NCBI GenBank assembly: GCA_035701825.1
Contig: DASSRK010000024.1
Span: forward strand, 1 to 7,244
Direction of reading: 5' to 3'
From: CADEED01 sp035701825
GTDB lineage: Bacteria > Pseudomonadota > Gammaproteobacteria > Steroidobacterales > Steroidobacteraceae
DNA length: 7,244 bases
Numbering within the stretch: position 1 is the first letter of the stretch; every line of letters begins with the position of its first letter. The position numbers were made by a program, and so were the translations under genes. The notes beneath the pieces are model-generated. The model was not told where the DNA came from. It did not search any database and saw only the letters and a list, made by a program, of their open reading frames with translations. Below, one piece after another: positions 1-5,623 of this stretch.

Positions 1-2
1 CG

Positions 3-644
3 CCCGCGCTGCAGCCGCCGCTGCTGCTCACGGACTGGGCGTGGCTCGCGCGTTACCGCGAGGACAACCAGAAATTGTTGGCCGACGGCGCGAAGGTCGA
101 CACCGTGTTCTTCGGCGACTCGATCACCGAAGGCTGGGCCGCGGCCGACCACGATTTCTTCTCGAAGGGCATCGTGGGCCGCGGCATCAGCGCGCAGACC
201 ACGCCGCAGTTGCTGGTGCGCATGTACCCGGACGTGATCGCGCTCAAGCCGCGCGTGGTGCACATCATGGCGGGCACCAATGACATCGCGCACAACACGG
301 GCCCGATGAGGGCGCAGGACACGCATAACAACCTCATGGCCATGTGCGAGATCGCCAGGGCGCACCGGATCCGCGTGGTGCTGGGCTCGGTGCCGCCGGC
401 GTCGAAGTACTGGTGGCGGCCGGAGGTACAGCCGAAAGCGGAGGCGCTGGCGATGAACGAGTGGCTGCGCACCCATGCGAAGAAGCTGGGCGCGCAGTTC
501 GCGGATTACGCGAGCGCGTTCGTCGATGCCAGCGGCAACGTGAAGCCGGAGCTCGCGAAGGACGAGGTTCACCCGACGGCCGCGGGCTACGCGATCATGC
601 GGCCGCTGGCGGAAGCGGCGATCGGGAAGGCGCGGCGTCGCTGA
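3..644 (+). CDS. SGNH/GDSL-family hydrolase (lipase/esterase type), 5' end missing
   Basis: An open frame enters from the left edge and gives 213 visible residues before TGA at 642-644. A TTG at 75 could be taken as a start, but the frame is open upstream and that part (LTDWAWLARYREDNQKLL) reads like the N-terminal lead-in of GDSL hydrolases, so the real start lies outside the window. All four SGNH blocks are visible, numbered from base 3: block I GDSIT with nucleophile Ser40; block II Gly61 in GRGIS; block III GTND with Asn93; block V DEVH with Asp187 and His190. These are the catalytic triad and oxyanion-hole residues of the family. It probably hydrolyses an ester such as a sugar acetyl group or lipid, but the substrate cannot be read from the sequence. 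Any signal peptide would be off-window. A carbohydrate esterase role would suit the nearby GH3 locus, but this is inference. Confidence 0.93.
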   Translation, partial: PALQPPLLLTDWAWLARYREDNQKLLADGAKVDTVFFGDSITEGWAAADHDFFSKGIVGRGISAQTTPQLLVRMYPDVIALKPRVVHIMAGTNDIAHNTGPMRAQDTHNNLMAMCEIARAHRIRVVLGSVPPASKYWWRPEVQPKAEALAMNEWLRTHAKKLGAQFADYASAFVDASGNVKPELAKDEVHPTAAGYAIMRPLAEAAIGKARRR

Positions 645-696
645 TCGCGCGTTGCTGATCGCGCGGGCCTGCCGGCGACTTGCGTGCAATTGAATG

Positions 697-714
697 GGCA
701 GGCAGCGGCCTGCC
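697..714 (+). other. GC-rich hairpin downstream of the hydrolase gene
   Basis: GGCAGGC (697-703) pairs perfectly with GCCTGCC (708-714) around an AGCG loop, about 50 nt after the hydrolase stop codon. No T-tract follows on either strand, so it does not qualify as a canonical intrinsic terminator. It could still cause pausing or protect a 3' end. A chance hairpin in GC-rich DNA is also possible. Confidence 0.3.
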
Positions 715-746
715 GCGCGCAGGATCCACGGGCCGATCCCGGCGGG

Positions 747-941
747 ATGGAAACTTTCCCGGCCGCCGCCGGACTCATCTTTCTCATGAGTTCGTCGAAG
801 CCTATGGACGTCCGGATGGACATGATGAAGGGTATGAAGACGATGTATCCGGGGATCGCCGTGCGTTGCGCAGCGGAACCGGAGGCGAAGTGCATGGGCG
901 CGGTCGGCGAGGTGCCGACTGACGCCGCGACAAAGGAGTGA
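747..941 (+). CDS. hypothetical small methionine-rich protein
   Basis: From ATG 747 this frame encodes 64 residues and stops with TGA at 939-941, inside the spacer of the next gene's ribosome binding site. A second possible start is ATG 786 (51 residues). The part after 786 is rich in Met and Lys (KPMDVRMDMMKGMKTMYP), followed by two cysteines (in VRCAAEP and AKCMGAV) and an acidic tail. Third codon positions from 786 are mostly G or C, as expected for coding DNA here, but neither start has a good Shine-Dalgarno sequence (only GGCGGG before 747). I do not recognise the family and see no signal peptide or membrane segment. If real, it would be the first gene of a pair with the zinc-finger gene, 3 bp apart. 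It could equally be a chance open frame. Confidence 0.35.
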   Translation: METFPAAAGLIFLMSSSKPMDVRMDMMKGMKTMYPGIAVRCAAEPEAKCMGAVGEVPTDAATKE

Positions 942-944
942 GCG

Positions 945-1211
945 ATGGCAACGGGATGGGCCAAGGAAGGCGCCGTACAGGAACAGATCGACGCGACCGT
1001 GAAGGACGCGATCAAGCGCGCGAAGAGCCAGCTGCCGAGCGGGCCTTCGCTCGAGTCGTGCGCGGAGTGCGGCGCGAGGATCCCCGAGGCGCGGCGCGAA
1101 GCGATCCCGGGCGTGCGCCTCTGCCTCTCATGCCAGGAGGCCGAGGACAAGAAGACCGTGCACAACGCCGGCTACAACCGCCGCGGCAGCAAGGACAGCC
1201 AGCTCCGCTGA
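945..1211 (+). CDS. ybiI: DksA/TraR-type C4 zinc-finger protein, YbiI-like
   Basis: Complete 88-residue protein, usual length for the YbiI group. The start is fixed by AAAGGAG at 932-938, six bases before the ATG. The single C4 zinc finger is CAEC (Cys39, Cys42) and CLSC (Cys60, Cys63), separated by the conserved stretch ARIPEARREAIPGVRL. The C-terminal tail GYNRRGSKDSQLR closely matches E. coli YbiI as I remember it, as does the N-terminal helix (MATGWAKEGAVQEQIDATVKDAI). It lacks the long coiled-coil with acidic tip that lets DksA enter the RNA polymerase secondary channel, so DksA-like action is doubtful. It is a small cytoplasmic protein of unestablished role. Family assignment is firm; function is unknown. 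The gene is convergent with the GH3 gene, and a palindromic repeat begins one base after its stop. Confidence 0.93.
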   Translation: MATGWAKEGAVQEQIDATVKDAIKRAKSQLPSGPSLESCAECGARIPEARREAIPGVRLCLSCQEAEDKKTVHNAGYNRRGSKDSQLR

Positions 1212-1254
1212 AAATGGGGTCAGGCCCCATTTCCTGGAAATGGTGCCGGAGCCG
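1212..1254 (+). repeat. composite palindromic repeat, left copy
   Basis: The core at 1212-1232 is a hairpin, AAATGGGG-TCAGG-CCCCATTT. It is followed by a second small palindrome ATTTCC-T-GGAAAT (1229-1241) and then a CCGGAGCCG end. It starts directly after the ybiI stop codon (1209-1211). The copy at 1312-1355, read on the opposite strand, matches it over nearly its whole length (20 of 21 core bases), so the two form an inverted pair. The layout resembles REP/BIME-type intergenic repeats. I recall similar GGGGTC...GACCCC cores as dispersed repeats in other proteobacteria, but a genome-wide count is not possible here. Confidence 0.75.
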
Positions 1255-1267
1255 GTTTGCCAACTAC

Positions 1268-1304
1268 CTGAAAATGAAAAGGGCGCTTCAAGTGAAGCGC
1301 CCTT
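1268..1304 (-). terminator. intrinsic terminator of the GH3 gene
   Basis: AAGGGCGCTTC (1279-1289) pairs perfectly with GAAGCGCCCTT (1294-1304), an 11-bp GC-rich stem with a 4-nt loop. Read leftward on the minus strand it is followed by TTTTCATTTTC (1278-1268), a proper U-tract. No T-tract follows on the plus strand. It lies about 60 nt past the GH3 stop codon and therefore ends the leftward transcript. It may also weakly limit rightward read-through from ybiI. Confidence 0.85.
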
Positions 1305-1311
1305 GATGAAT

Positions 1312-1355
1312 CGAGTCCGGCCCCATTTGCTAGCAAATGGGGTCTGACCCCATTT
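1312..1355 (-). repeat. composite palindromic repeat, right copy (inverted)
   Basis: On the minus strand the core at 1355-1335 is a near-perfect palindrome with 10-bp arms, AAATGGGGTC-A-GACCCCATTT. It overlaps a second perfect 22-bp palindrome at 1321-1342 (arms CCCCATTTGCT and its complement). A CCGGACTCG end follows, matching CCGGAGCCG in the left copy. It lies between the GH3 stop codon and the terminator stem, so it would be transcribed into the GH3 mRNA 3' end as a strong structured element. Confidence 0.8.
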
Positions 1356-1361
1356 AGTCAT

Positions 1362-3932
1362 TTAGTTGCAGGAGAGGGTCTTGTCGGCGACGGTGCCGAG
1401 CTTGACTTGCGAGAACGCGAGGTCGAGCTTGCCGGAGGTCTCGATGACCAGCGCCTCGTTGACCTTGCTCACGTCCGCGCCCGCTTTCGCGAAGCACTTG
1501 AGGGGCACGCCCACGACCGCGAACTTGCCCGCCGGCAGCGAGTTCACGACATCGGCCAGCGCCACCGAGCCGCCGCAGCCCGCGCCGCAACGCACGCCGA
1601 GCTTGAGGTCCGCGGGCGCGGGGCCGTCGTGGCGCAGCCGCACCAGCAGCATTACGTCGCCATTGGCCTCGCGCGAAAGATCCGCGGTGCCTTCGCTGGT
1701 GATCTGCACGGTCGCCGGGCCGTCGCCGGAGAACACGAAGCGCCGCGCGCCCTCCTGCACCTGGTCGTCGATGGCCGTGACCTTCACGCGTCCGCCCACC
1801 GCCTCGACCGGCGTGGTGGTGATGCGCGTGGAATCCGAGCCGTTCGAAACGCGCAGCGACCACGGCTGCACGGGCGTGCCCTTCTCGAAGAACGAGCCCA
1901 CCGACATGAGCTCGGCGGGGATGCCCGGGTCCTCGGACAGGTTCGCCACTTCCTGCGGCGCGGCGTAGGTGAGCCCGTAGCCGAAGGCGAACAGCGGATC
2001 GTACGGCTCGCGGTTCACGTTGAGCGGCTTGCCGGTGGCGTCCTTCGGCCACGAGTACGCGAGCTTGCCGGTGAAGTCGTAGTTCACCGCGCCATCCTTC
2101 TTGCGGAACAGCACGTCGCTGATGCCACCGCCTTCCGTGCCCGGCAGCCAGGCCGCGACGTACGCGTTCGCGAGATTGATCTCGCGGTTCTGCCACAACG
2201 GACGACCCGACAGCAGGATCGCGACCACCGGGATCTTCTCGTCCTGGAACTTCTTCATGATTTCCAGGTGCTGGGTCATCGAGCCCGGCAGCGTCTGCAC
2301 CTTGAGGTCGCCCTGGAATTCGGCGTACGGGTTCTCGCCGAACACCACGATCGCGACATCCGGCTTCTTCTTGTACGTGCCGTCGGTCGACAGCTCCGCG
2401 CTGCCACCGGCGGCCTTGGTCGCGGCCTTCACGCCGCCCCAGATCGAAGTGGCGCCCGGGAAGTCCGCGTTGGTGAGGCCCGTGCCCTGCCACGTGATGG
2501 TCCAGCCACCCGATTGCTTGGAGATGTTGTCGGCGCCGTCGCCGGTGACCAGCACGTGCTTGTTGGCCGCCAGCGGCAGCAGGCCGCCGTTGTTCTTCAG
2601 CAGCACCAGCGACTGGCGCACGGCATCGCGCGCGATGGCGCGCTGTTCGGGCGCGTTCAGCAGCTTGAAGTCGCCGCCCAGCGGGCGCTTCGACGGCGGG
2701 CCGGCTTCGAACAGGCCGGCGCGGAACTTCACGCGCAGGATGCGCGTGACCGCATCGTCGAGACGCTCCATCGGGATGGTCCCATCCTTCACCTGCTTGA
2801 GCGTGTTGTCATAGAGACCGCGCCAGGAATCCGGCGCCATGAACATGTCGAGCCCGGCATTGAAGGCCTGCGCGCAGCTGTCGTTGGTGCAGCCCGGCAC
2901 CTGGCCGTGCGCATTCCAGTCGCCGACCGTGAAGCCGTCGAAGTTCATGTGCTTCTTGAGCACGTCGGTCATCAGGCCCTTGTTGCCCGTGTGCTTGACG
3001 CCGTTCCAGCTCGAGAACGAGATCATGATGGTCTGCACGCCGGCCTCGATGGCCGGCACGTAGCCCGCGTTGTGGATGTCGACGAGCTCCTGCTCGGGAA
3101 TCTTCGCGTCGCCCTGGTCGCGGCCGTTCTCGGTGCCGCCGTCGGCGAGGAAGTGCTTGGTCGAGGAGAGCACGTAGTGGCCACGCAGGAAGTCCGGCGA
3201 CGCCGGGTCACCCTGCAGTCCCTTGACGAACTCCCCGGCAAACGAGGCCACCAGGCGCGGATCCTCCGAGTAGCCCTCGTAGGCGCGGCCCCAGCGATCA
3301 TCCTGCGGCACGGTCACCGTGGGCGCGAAGGTCCAGTCGATGCCGGTGGTGCGCACCTGCTCGGCGGTCACCTTGGCGATCTGGGCTAACAACTTCGGGT
3401 TGTGCGTGGCGCCGAGGCCGACGTTGTGCGGGAACAGCACCGCGCCGACGATGTTGCTGTGGCCGTGCATGGCATCGATGCCCCAGATCATCGGCACGCC
3501 GACGCCGCCGTTGCTGGTGTCGACCGAGGCGGCGTAGAAATCGTCGGCGAGCTTGAGCCAGTCCTTCGGCGGTGCGCGCTCGTTGTTGCCGGGCGCGGAG
3601 CCGCCGCCGGCGAGGATCGAGCCCAGGTGATACTGCTTCATGTCCTCGGGCTTGATGCAGCAGATATCGCCCTGGATCACCTGGCCGACTTTCTCCTCCA
3701 CCGTCATTTTCTTGAGCAGCGTCGCGACCTTCTCCTCGAGCGCGGCGTCCTTCGCGAACGGCCACTTCGGCGACGGCCAGATCTCGGGATGCACCGCGGC
3801 GGGGTCTTCCGCCTGGGCGACCGGCGCGGCCGCGTCCTTGGACGCATCCTTGCAACCCGACAGCATCATGAAGGGCAGCAGCACGAGCGCCGCGGCCTGT
3901 TTGGAACGGACAAAAGACATGGGAAGGGACAT
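1362..3932 (-). CDS. GH3 exo-beta-glucosidase lipoprotein (ExoP-type 1,3/1,4-beta-glucan glucohydrolase)
   Basis: Complete 856-residue protein. It should release terminal glucose from beta-glucans or cello-oligosaccharides. The N-terminus has a hydrophobic stretch ending in a lipobox LSGC (Cys27), so it is probably a lipoprotein acting in the periplasm or at the outer membrane. The GH3 N-domain (about 60-410) has GIDAMHGH with Asp153, DDRWGRAYEGYSEDPR (211-226), TKHFLADGG with Lys259/His260, and nucleophile Asp338 in GFTVGDW. The GH3 C-domain (about 435-655) has the acid/base candidate Glu538 in GENPYAEFQGD, corresponding to the PYTE glutamate of barley ExoI. An extra C-terminal domain (about 675-856) matches the ExoP-type galactose-binding-like module, giving the long size. 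ATG 3930-3932 is chosen because AGGAG lies six bases upstream; ATG at 3918-3920 has no such site. It is divergent from the halogenase-kinase-porter set. Exact linkage specificity is not determinable. Confidence 0.95.
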   Translation of the reverse strand: MSLPMSFVRSKQAAALVLLPFMMLSGCKDASKDAAAPVAQAEDPAAVHPEIWPSPKWPFAKDAALEEKVATLLKKMTVEEKVGQVIQGDICCIKPEDMKQYHLGSILAGGGSAPGNNERAPPKDWLKLADDFYAASVDTSNGGVGVPMIWGIDAMHGHSNIVGAVLFPHNVGLGATHNPKLLAQIAKVTAEQVRTTGIDWTFAPTVTVPQDDRWGRAYEGYSEDPRLVASFAGEFVKGLQGDPASPDFLRGHYVLSSTKHFLADGGTENGRDQGDAKIPEQELVDIHNAGYVPAIEAGVQTIMISFSSWNGVKHTGNKGLMTDVLKKHMNFDGFTVGDWNAHGQVPGCTNDSCAQAFNAGLDMFMAPDSWRGLYDNTLKQVKDGTIPMERLDDAVTRILRVKFRAGLFEAGPPSKRPLGGDFKLLNAPEQRAIARDAVRQSLVLLKNNGGLLPLAANKHVLVTGDGADNISKQSGGWTITWQGTGLTNADFPGATSIWGGVKAATKAAGGSAELSTDGTYKKKPDVAIVVFGENPYAEFQGDLKVQTLPGSMTQHLEIMKKFQDEKIPVVAILLSGRPLWQNREINLANAYVAAWLPGTEGGGISDVLFRKKDGAVNYDFTGKLAYSWPKDATGKPLNVNREPYDPLFAFGYGLTYAAPQEVANLSEDPGIPAELMSVGSFFEKGTPVQPWSLRVSNGSDSTRITTTPVEAVGGRVKVTAIDDQVQEGARRFVFSGDGPATVQITSEGTADLSREANGDVMLLVRLRHDGPAPADLKLGVRCGAGCGGSVALADVVNSLPAGKFAVVGVPLKCFAKAGADVSKVNEALVIETSGKLDLAFSQVKLGTVADKTLSCN

Positions 3933-3937
3933 CGGCC

Positions 3938-3943
3938 ACTCCT
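3938..3943 (-). promoter_or_regulatory. ribosome binding site fixing the GH3 start
   Basis: On the minus strand AGGAGT precedes the ATG at 3932-3930, with six bases between AGGAG and the ATG. It selects this start over the in-frame ATG four codons later. Confidence 0.8.
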
Positions 3944-3956
3944 GTTTTTGAGCGCC

Positions 3957-3972
3957 GACAGCCTATGCTGTC
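3957..3972. promoter_or_regulatory. 16-bp inverted repeat upstream of the GH3 gene
   Basis: GACAGC-CTAT-GCTGTC is a perfect inverted repeat with 6-bp arms, 25 bp upstream of the GH3 ATG. Its position suits an operator overlapping the leftward promoter or a 5'-leader hairpin. No specific regulator can be named from it. Six-bp arms could arise by chance, but this sits in a short control region next to a second inverted repeat. Confidence 0.4.
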
Positions 3973-3977
3973 TCGCG

Positions 3978-3999
3978 CGGAAATTCGAGAGCGTTTCCG
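3978..3999. promoter_or_regulatory. inverted repeat resembling a LacI/GalR-family operator
   Basis: CGGAAA (3978-3983) and TTTCCG (3994-3999) form a perfect inverted repeat with a 10-bp spacer. Within it, the minus strand of 3986-3999 reads CGGAAACGCTCTCG. This fits the LacI/GalR-family consensus TGWAANCGNTNWCA at 11 of 14 positions by my count, including the central CG. It is 46 to 67 bp from the GH3 start and about 80-100 bp from the halogenase start, so one regulator could act on both arms. No regulator gene is present in the window. Confidence 0.35.
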
Positions 4000-4019
4000 G
4001 GAACTCGGGGCGCATTTCG

Positions 4020-4048
4020 TTGACGGTTCGCGCGGGCGCAGCCAGACT
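4020..4048 (+). promoter_or_regulatory. possible sigma70 promoter for the halogenase-kinase-porter genes
   Basis: TTGACG at 4020-4025 matches the -35 consensus at five of six positions. CAGACT at 4043-4048 is a weak -10 (three of six) at 17-bp spacing. Transcription would begin near 4055, leaving a short leader before the TTG start at 4078. Plausible by position but weak. Confidence 0.3.
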
Positions 4049-4061
4049 CGCCGCCGCATCC

Positions 4062-4068
4062 AAGGGGG
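4062..4068 (+). promoter_or_regulatory. ribosome binding site supporting the TTG start at 4078
   Basis: AAGGGGG lies nine bases before the TTG at 4078. An in-frame TGA at 4021-4023 and the absence of any ATG or GTG at a sensible distance leave TTG 4078 as the best start, just ahead of the FAD-binding strand. Confidence 0.6.
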
Positions 4069-4077
4069 ACGAGAAAG

Positions 4078-5619
4078 TTGGAACCCGATCGAAGAATAAG
4101 GCGCATTGCCATCGTCGGCAGCGGCATCGCCGCGTGGACCGCGGCCGCGACGCTGGCCCGCAGGCTCGGCGGGCTGTGCTCCATCCACGTGGTGGATTCC
4201 GCCGATCCGGTGACACCGGGCTTCGCCGAGGCCACGCACCCGATGGTGCTCGAGCTGCTGCGCTACCTCGGCGCCGACCAGAACGACTTCGTCGACAAGA
4301 CCCAGTCGACCTATCGGCTCGGCAGCCGCTTCAGCGACTGGGCCGCGCCTGGCGTGAGCTTCTGGCACCCGTTCGGGGCCTTCGGCTCGCTGATCGAGCG
4401 GCGCCCGTTCTACCACTTCTGGCACAAGGCGCGCTCGCTCGGCATGCAGCCGCGCCCCGAGCTGTTCAGCCTCGAGAACGCGATGGCGCTCGCCAACCGC
4501 TTCATCTTCCCGACCAACGCGCTCGGCGTCGCGCAGCAGCTGCGCTACGCGCTGCACGTCGATTCGGGGCTGGCGGCGCGCTATTTCCGCGGCATCGCCG
4601 AACGCGCCGGCGTGATCCGCCTGGAGCGCAAGGTAGTTAGCGCGAAGCGCCGCGAGGACGGCGCGCTCGACGAGCTCGGGTTCGAGGACGGCGGGACGCT
4701 GCGCGCCGACCTGTTCGTCGACTGCACCGGTGCGCGGGCGCAGCTCATCGGCGAATTCATGCAGGTGCCGTTCGAGGACTGGAAGCAGTGGCTGCCGTGC
4801 GATCGCATGCTGGCCGCGCCGGTCGCCCTCGAGGACGCGCGCCCGCCATACACCCGCATCGGCGCGCGCGGCGCCGGCTGGCAATGGCGCATGCCGCTGC
4901 AGCAGGTGGCCAGCGTCGGCCAGGTGTACGCCAGCGAATTCCAGTCCGACGACGCCGCGCGCCAGGAGCTCATCGAGTCCGCGGGCGCGCCGCTCGCCGA
5001 GCCCAGGCTCACGCAGATCGCCAGCGGCCGCCGCCGCGACCTGTGGACCCACAACGTGGTGGCCATCGGCCGCGCCGCGGGGTTCCTCGAGCCGCTGGTG
5101 GGCGCCGACCTGCACCTGCTGGCCAACGGGCTGTTCAACCTGCTCGATCATTTCCCGGACCGGCAGTTCGACGCGGCGACCATCGCCAGCTACAACGCGA
5201 CCGGCATCGCCGACATCGAAAGCATCCGCGACTTCATCCTGCTGCACTACTGCACCTCGCGGCGCGACGACACGCCGTTCTGGCAGCAGCGCGCGCAGGC
5301 GACGCTGCCGCCCGCGCTGGCGCAGCGCGTGCAGATGTACCGCGCCACGGGCCGGGTGCTGCAGAACGGGCCGGAGCTGTTCGGCGACCTCGACTGGTTC
5401 TGGATCTTCGAAGGCTCCGGGATAGTGCCGCGCGACTACGACCCGCTGGTCGACACCATCGACTTCGAGCAGGTGAAGCGCCTGATGCTCACCGTCACGC
5501 AGAAGATCGCCAAGGACGTGGCCGCGGCGCCCACCCACGACAGCTTCTTCGCGGCGGCCAACGCGAAACTGGCCGGTGCCCGCAAGGCGGCGGCGGCCGC
5601 CGCGGCGGCGCCGGGCTGA
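4078..5619 (+). CDS. flavin-dependent tryptophan-halogenase family protein lacking the usual catalytic Lys and Glu
   Basis: Complete 513-residue protein with a TTG start; length is typical of the family. The N-terminal dinucleotide-binding motif is IAIVGSGIAAW (9-20), a variant of the usual GGGTAGW. GFAEATHP (48-55) stands where active members have GEATxP, and GWQWRMP (267-273) is the WxWxIP motif that separates halogenases from monooxygenases. AIGRAAGFLEPL (329-340) is the second FAD-contacting block. Two key positions are changed: TYRLGSRFSDW (78-88) has Arg80 where the hypohalite-binding lysine (Lys79 in PrnA/RebH) sits, and FLEPLVGAD has Val341 where the catalytic glutamate (Glu346 in PrnA) sits. 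The C-terminus is an alanine-rich tail (503-511). Family membership is clear; halogenation by the known mechanism is doubtful. It is first in a set with the ROK kinase (4-bp gap) and MFS porter. The sequence does not show whether it acts on tryptophan, another indole or aromatic, or is a non-catalytic flavoprotein. Confidence 0.88.
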   Translation: MEPDRRIRRIAIVGSGIAAWTAAATLARRLGGLCSIHVVDSADPVTPGFAEATHPMVLELLRYLGADQNDFVDKTQSTYRLGSRFSDWAAPGVSFWHPFGAFGSLIERRPFYHFWHKARSLGMQPRPELFSLENAMALANRFIFPTNALGVAQQLRYALHVDSGLAARYFRGIAERAGVIRLERKVVSAKRREDGALDELGFEDGGTLRADLFVDCTGARAQLIGEFMQVPFEDWKQWLPCDRMLAAPVALEDARPPYTRIGARGAGWQWRMPLQQVASVGQVYASEFQSDDAARQELIESAGAPLAEPRLTQIASGRRRDLWTHNVVAIGRAAGFLEPLVGADLHLLANGLFNLLDHFPDRQFDAATIASYNATGIADIESIRDFILLHYCTSRRDDTPFWQQRAQATLPPALAQRVQMYRATGRVLQNGPELFGDLDWFWIFEGSGIVPRDYDPLVDTIDFEQVKRLMLTVTQKIAKDVAAAPTHDSFFAAANAKLAGARKAAAAAAAAPG

Positions 5620-5623
5620 GCCG

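Larger units (their letters stand above)
645..944. other. 300-bp stretch between the hydrolase and the zinc-finger gene
   Basis: No recognised gene lies here. It contains an 11-bp direct repeat (CTGATCGCGCG at 641-651, overlapping the hydrolase stop, and again at 655-665), a short GC-rich hairpin at 697-714, and one small methionine-rich ORF ending at 941 (listed separately). The last bases hold the ribosome binding site of the next gene (AAAGGAG, 932-938). I found no clear sigma70 promoter. Confidence 0.6.

Noticed and set aside
641..665. 11-bp direct repeat CTGATCGCGCG at the hydrolase stop
   Set aside because: Two short copies only, with no flanking element features. It may be slippage, and it is too small to call an attachment site or iteron.
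587..1165. 192-codon open frame on the minus strand across 645-944 and into both neighbours
   Set aside because: It overlaps the well-supported hydrolase tail and ybiI in antisense, has no motif, and its openness follows from the base composition.
1212..1241. Plus-strand intrinsic terminator for ybiI formed by the left repeat
   Set aside because: The hairpin is followed by only a short TTT within the stem and then CCTGG, so there is no real U-tract. It may slow transcription but is not called.
1128..1361. 77-codon minus-strand frame encoding repeated KWGxTPF-like peptides
   Set aside because: The peptide repeats are translations of the palindromic GGGGTC repeats, and the rest is antisense to ybiI, so it is a repeat artefact.
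1407..3389. 660-codon open frame on the plus strand antisense to the GH3 gene
   Set aside because: The opposite strand encodes every GH3 signature motif. This product is Arg/His/Ala-rich without a recognisable domain.
3948..3969. TTGAGC ... TATGCT as a plus-strand promoter
   Set aside because: The two hexamers are only 10 bp apart, far too close for sigma70, and the TATGCT is part of the inverted repeat at 3957-3972.
4581..5138. Ser/Arg-rich minus-strand frame inside the halogenase-like gene
   Set aside because: It is antisense to the FAD-binding and WxWxxP coding region and shows no domain of its own.
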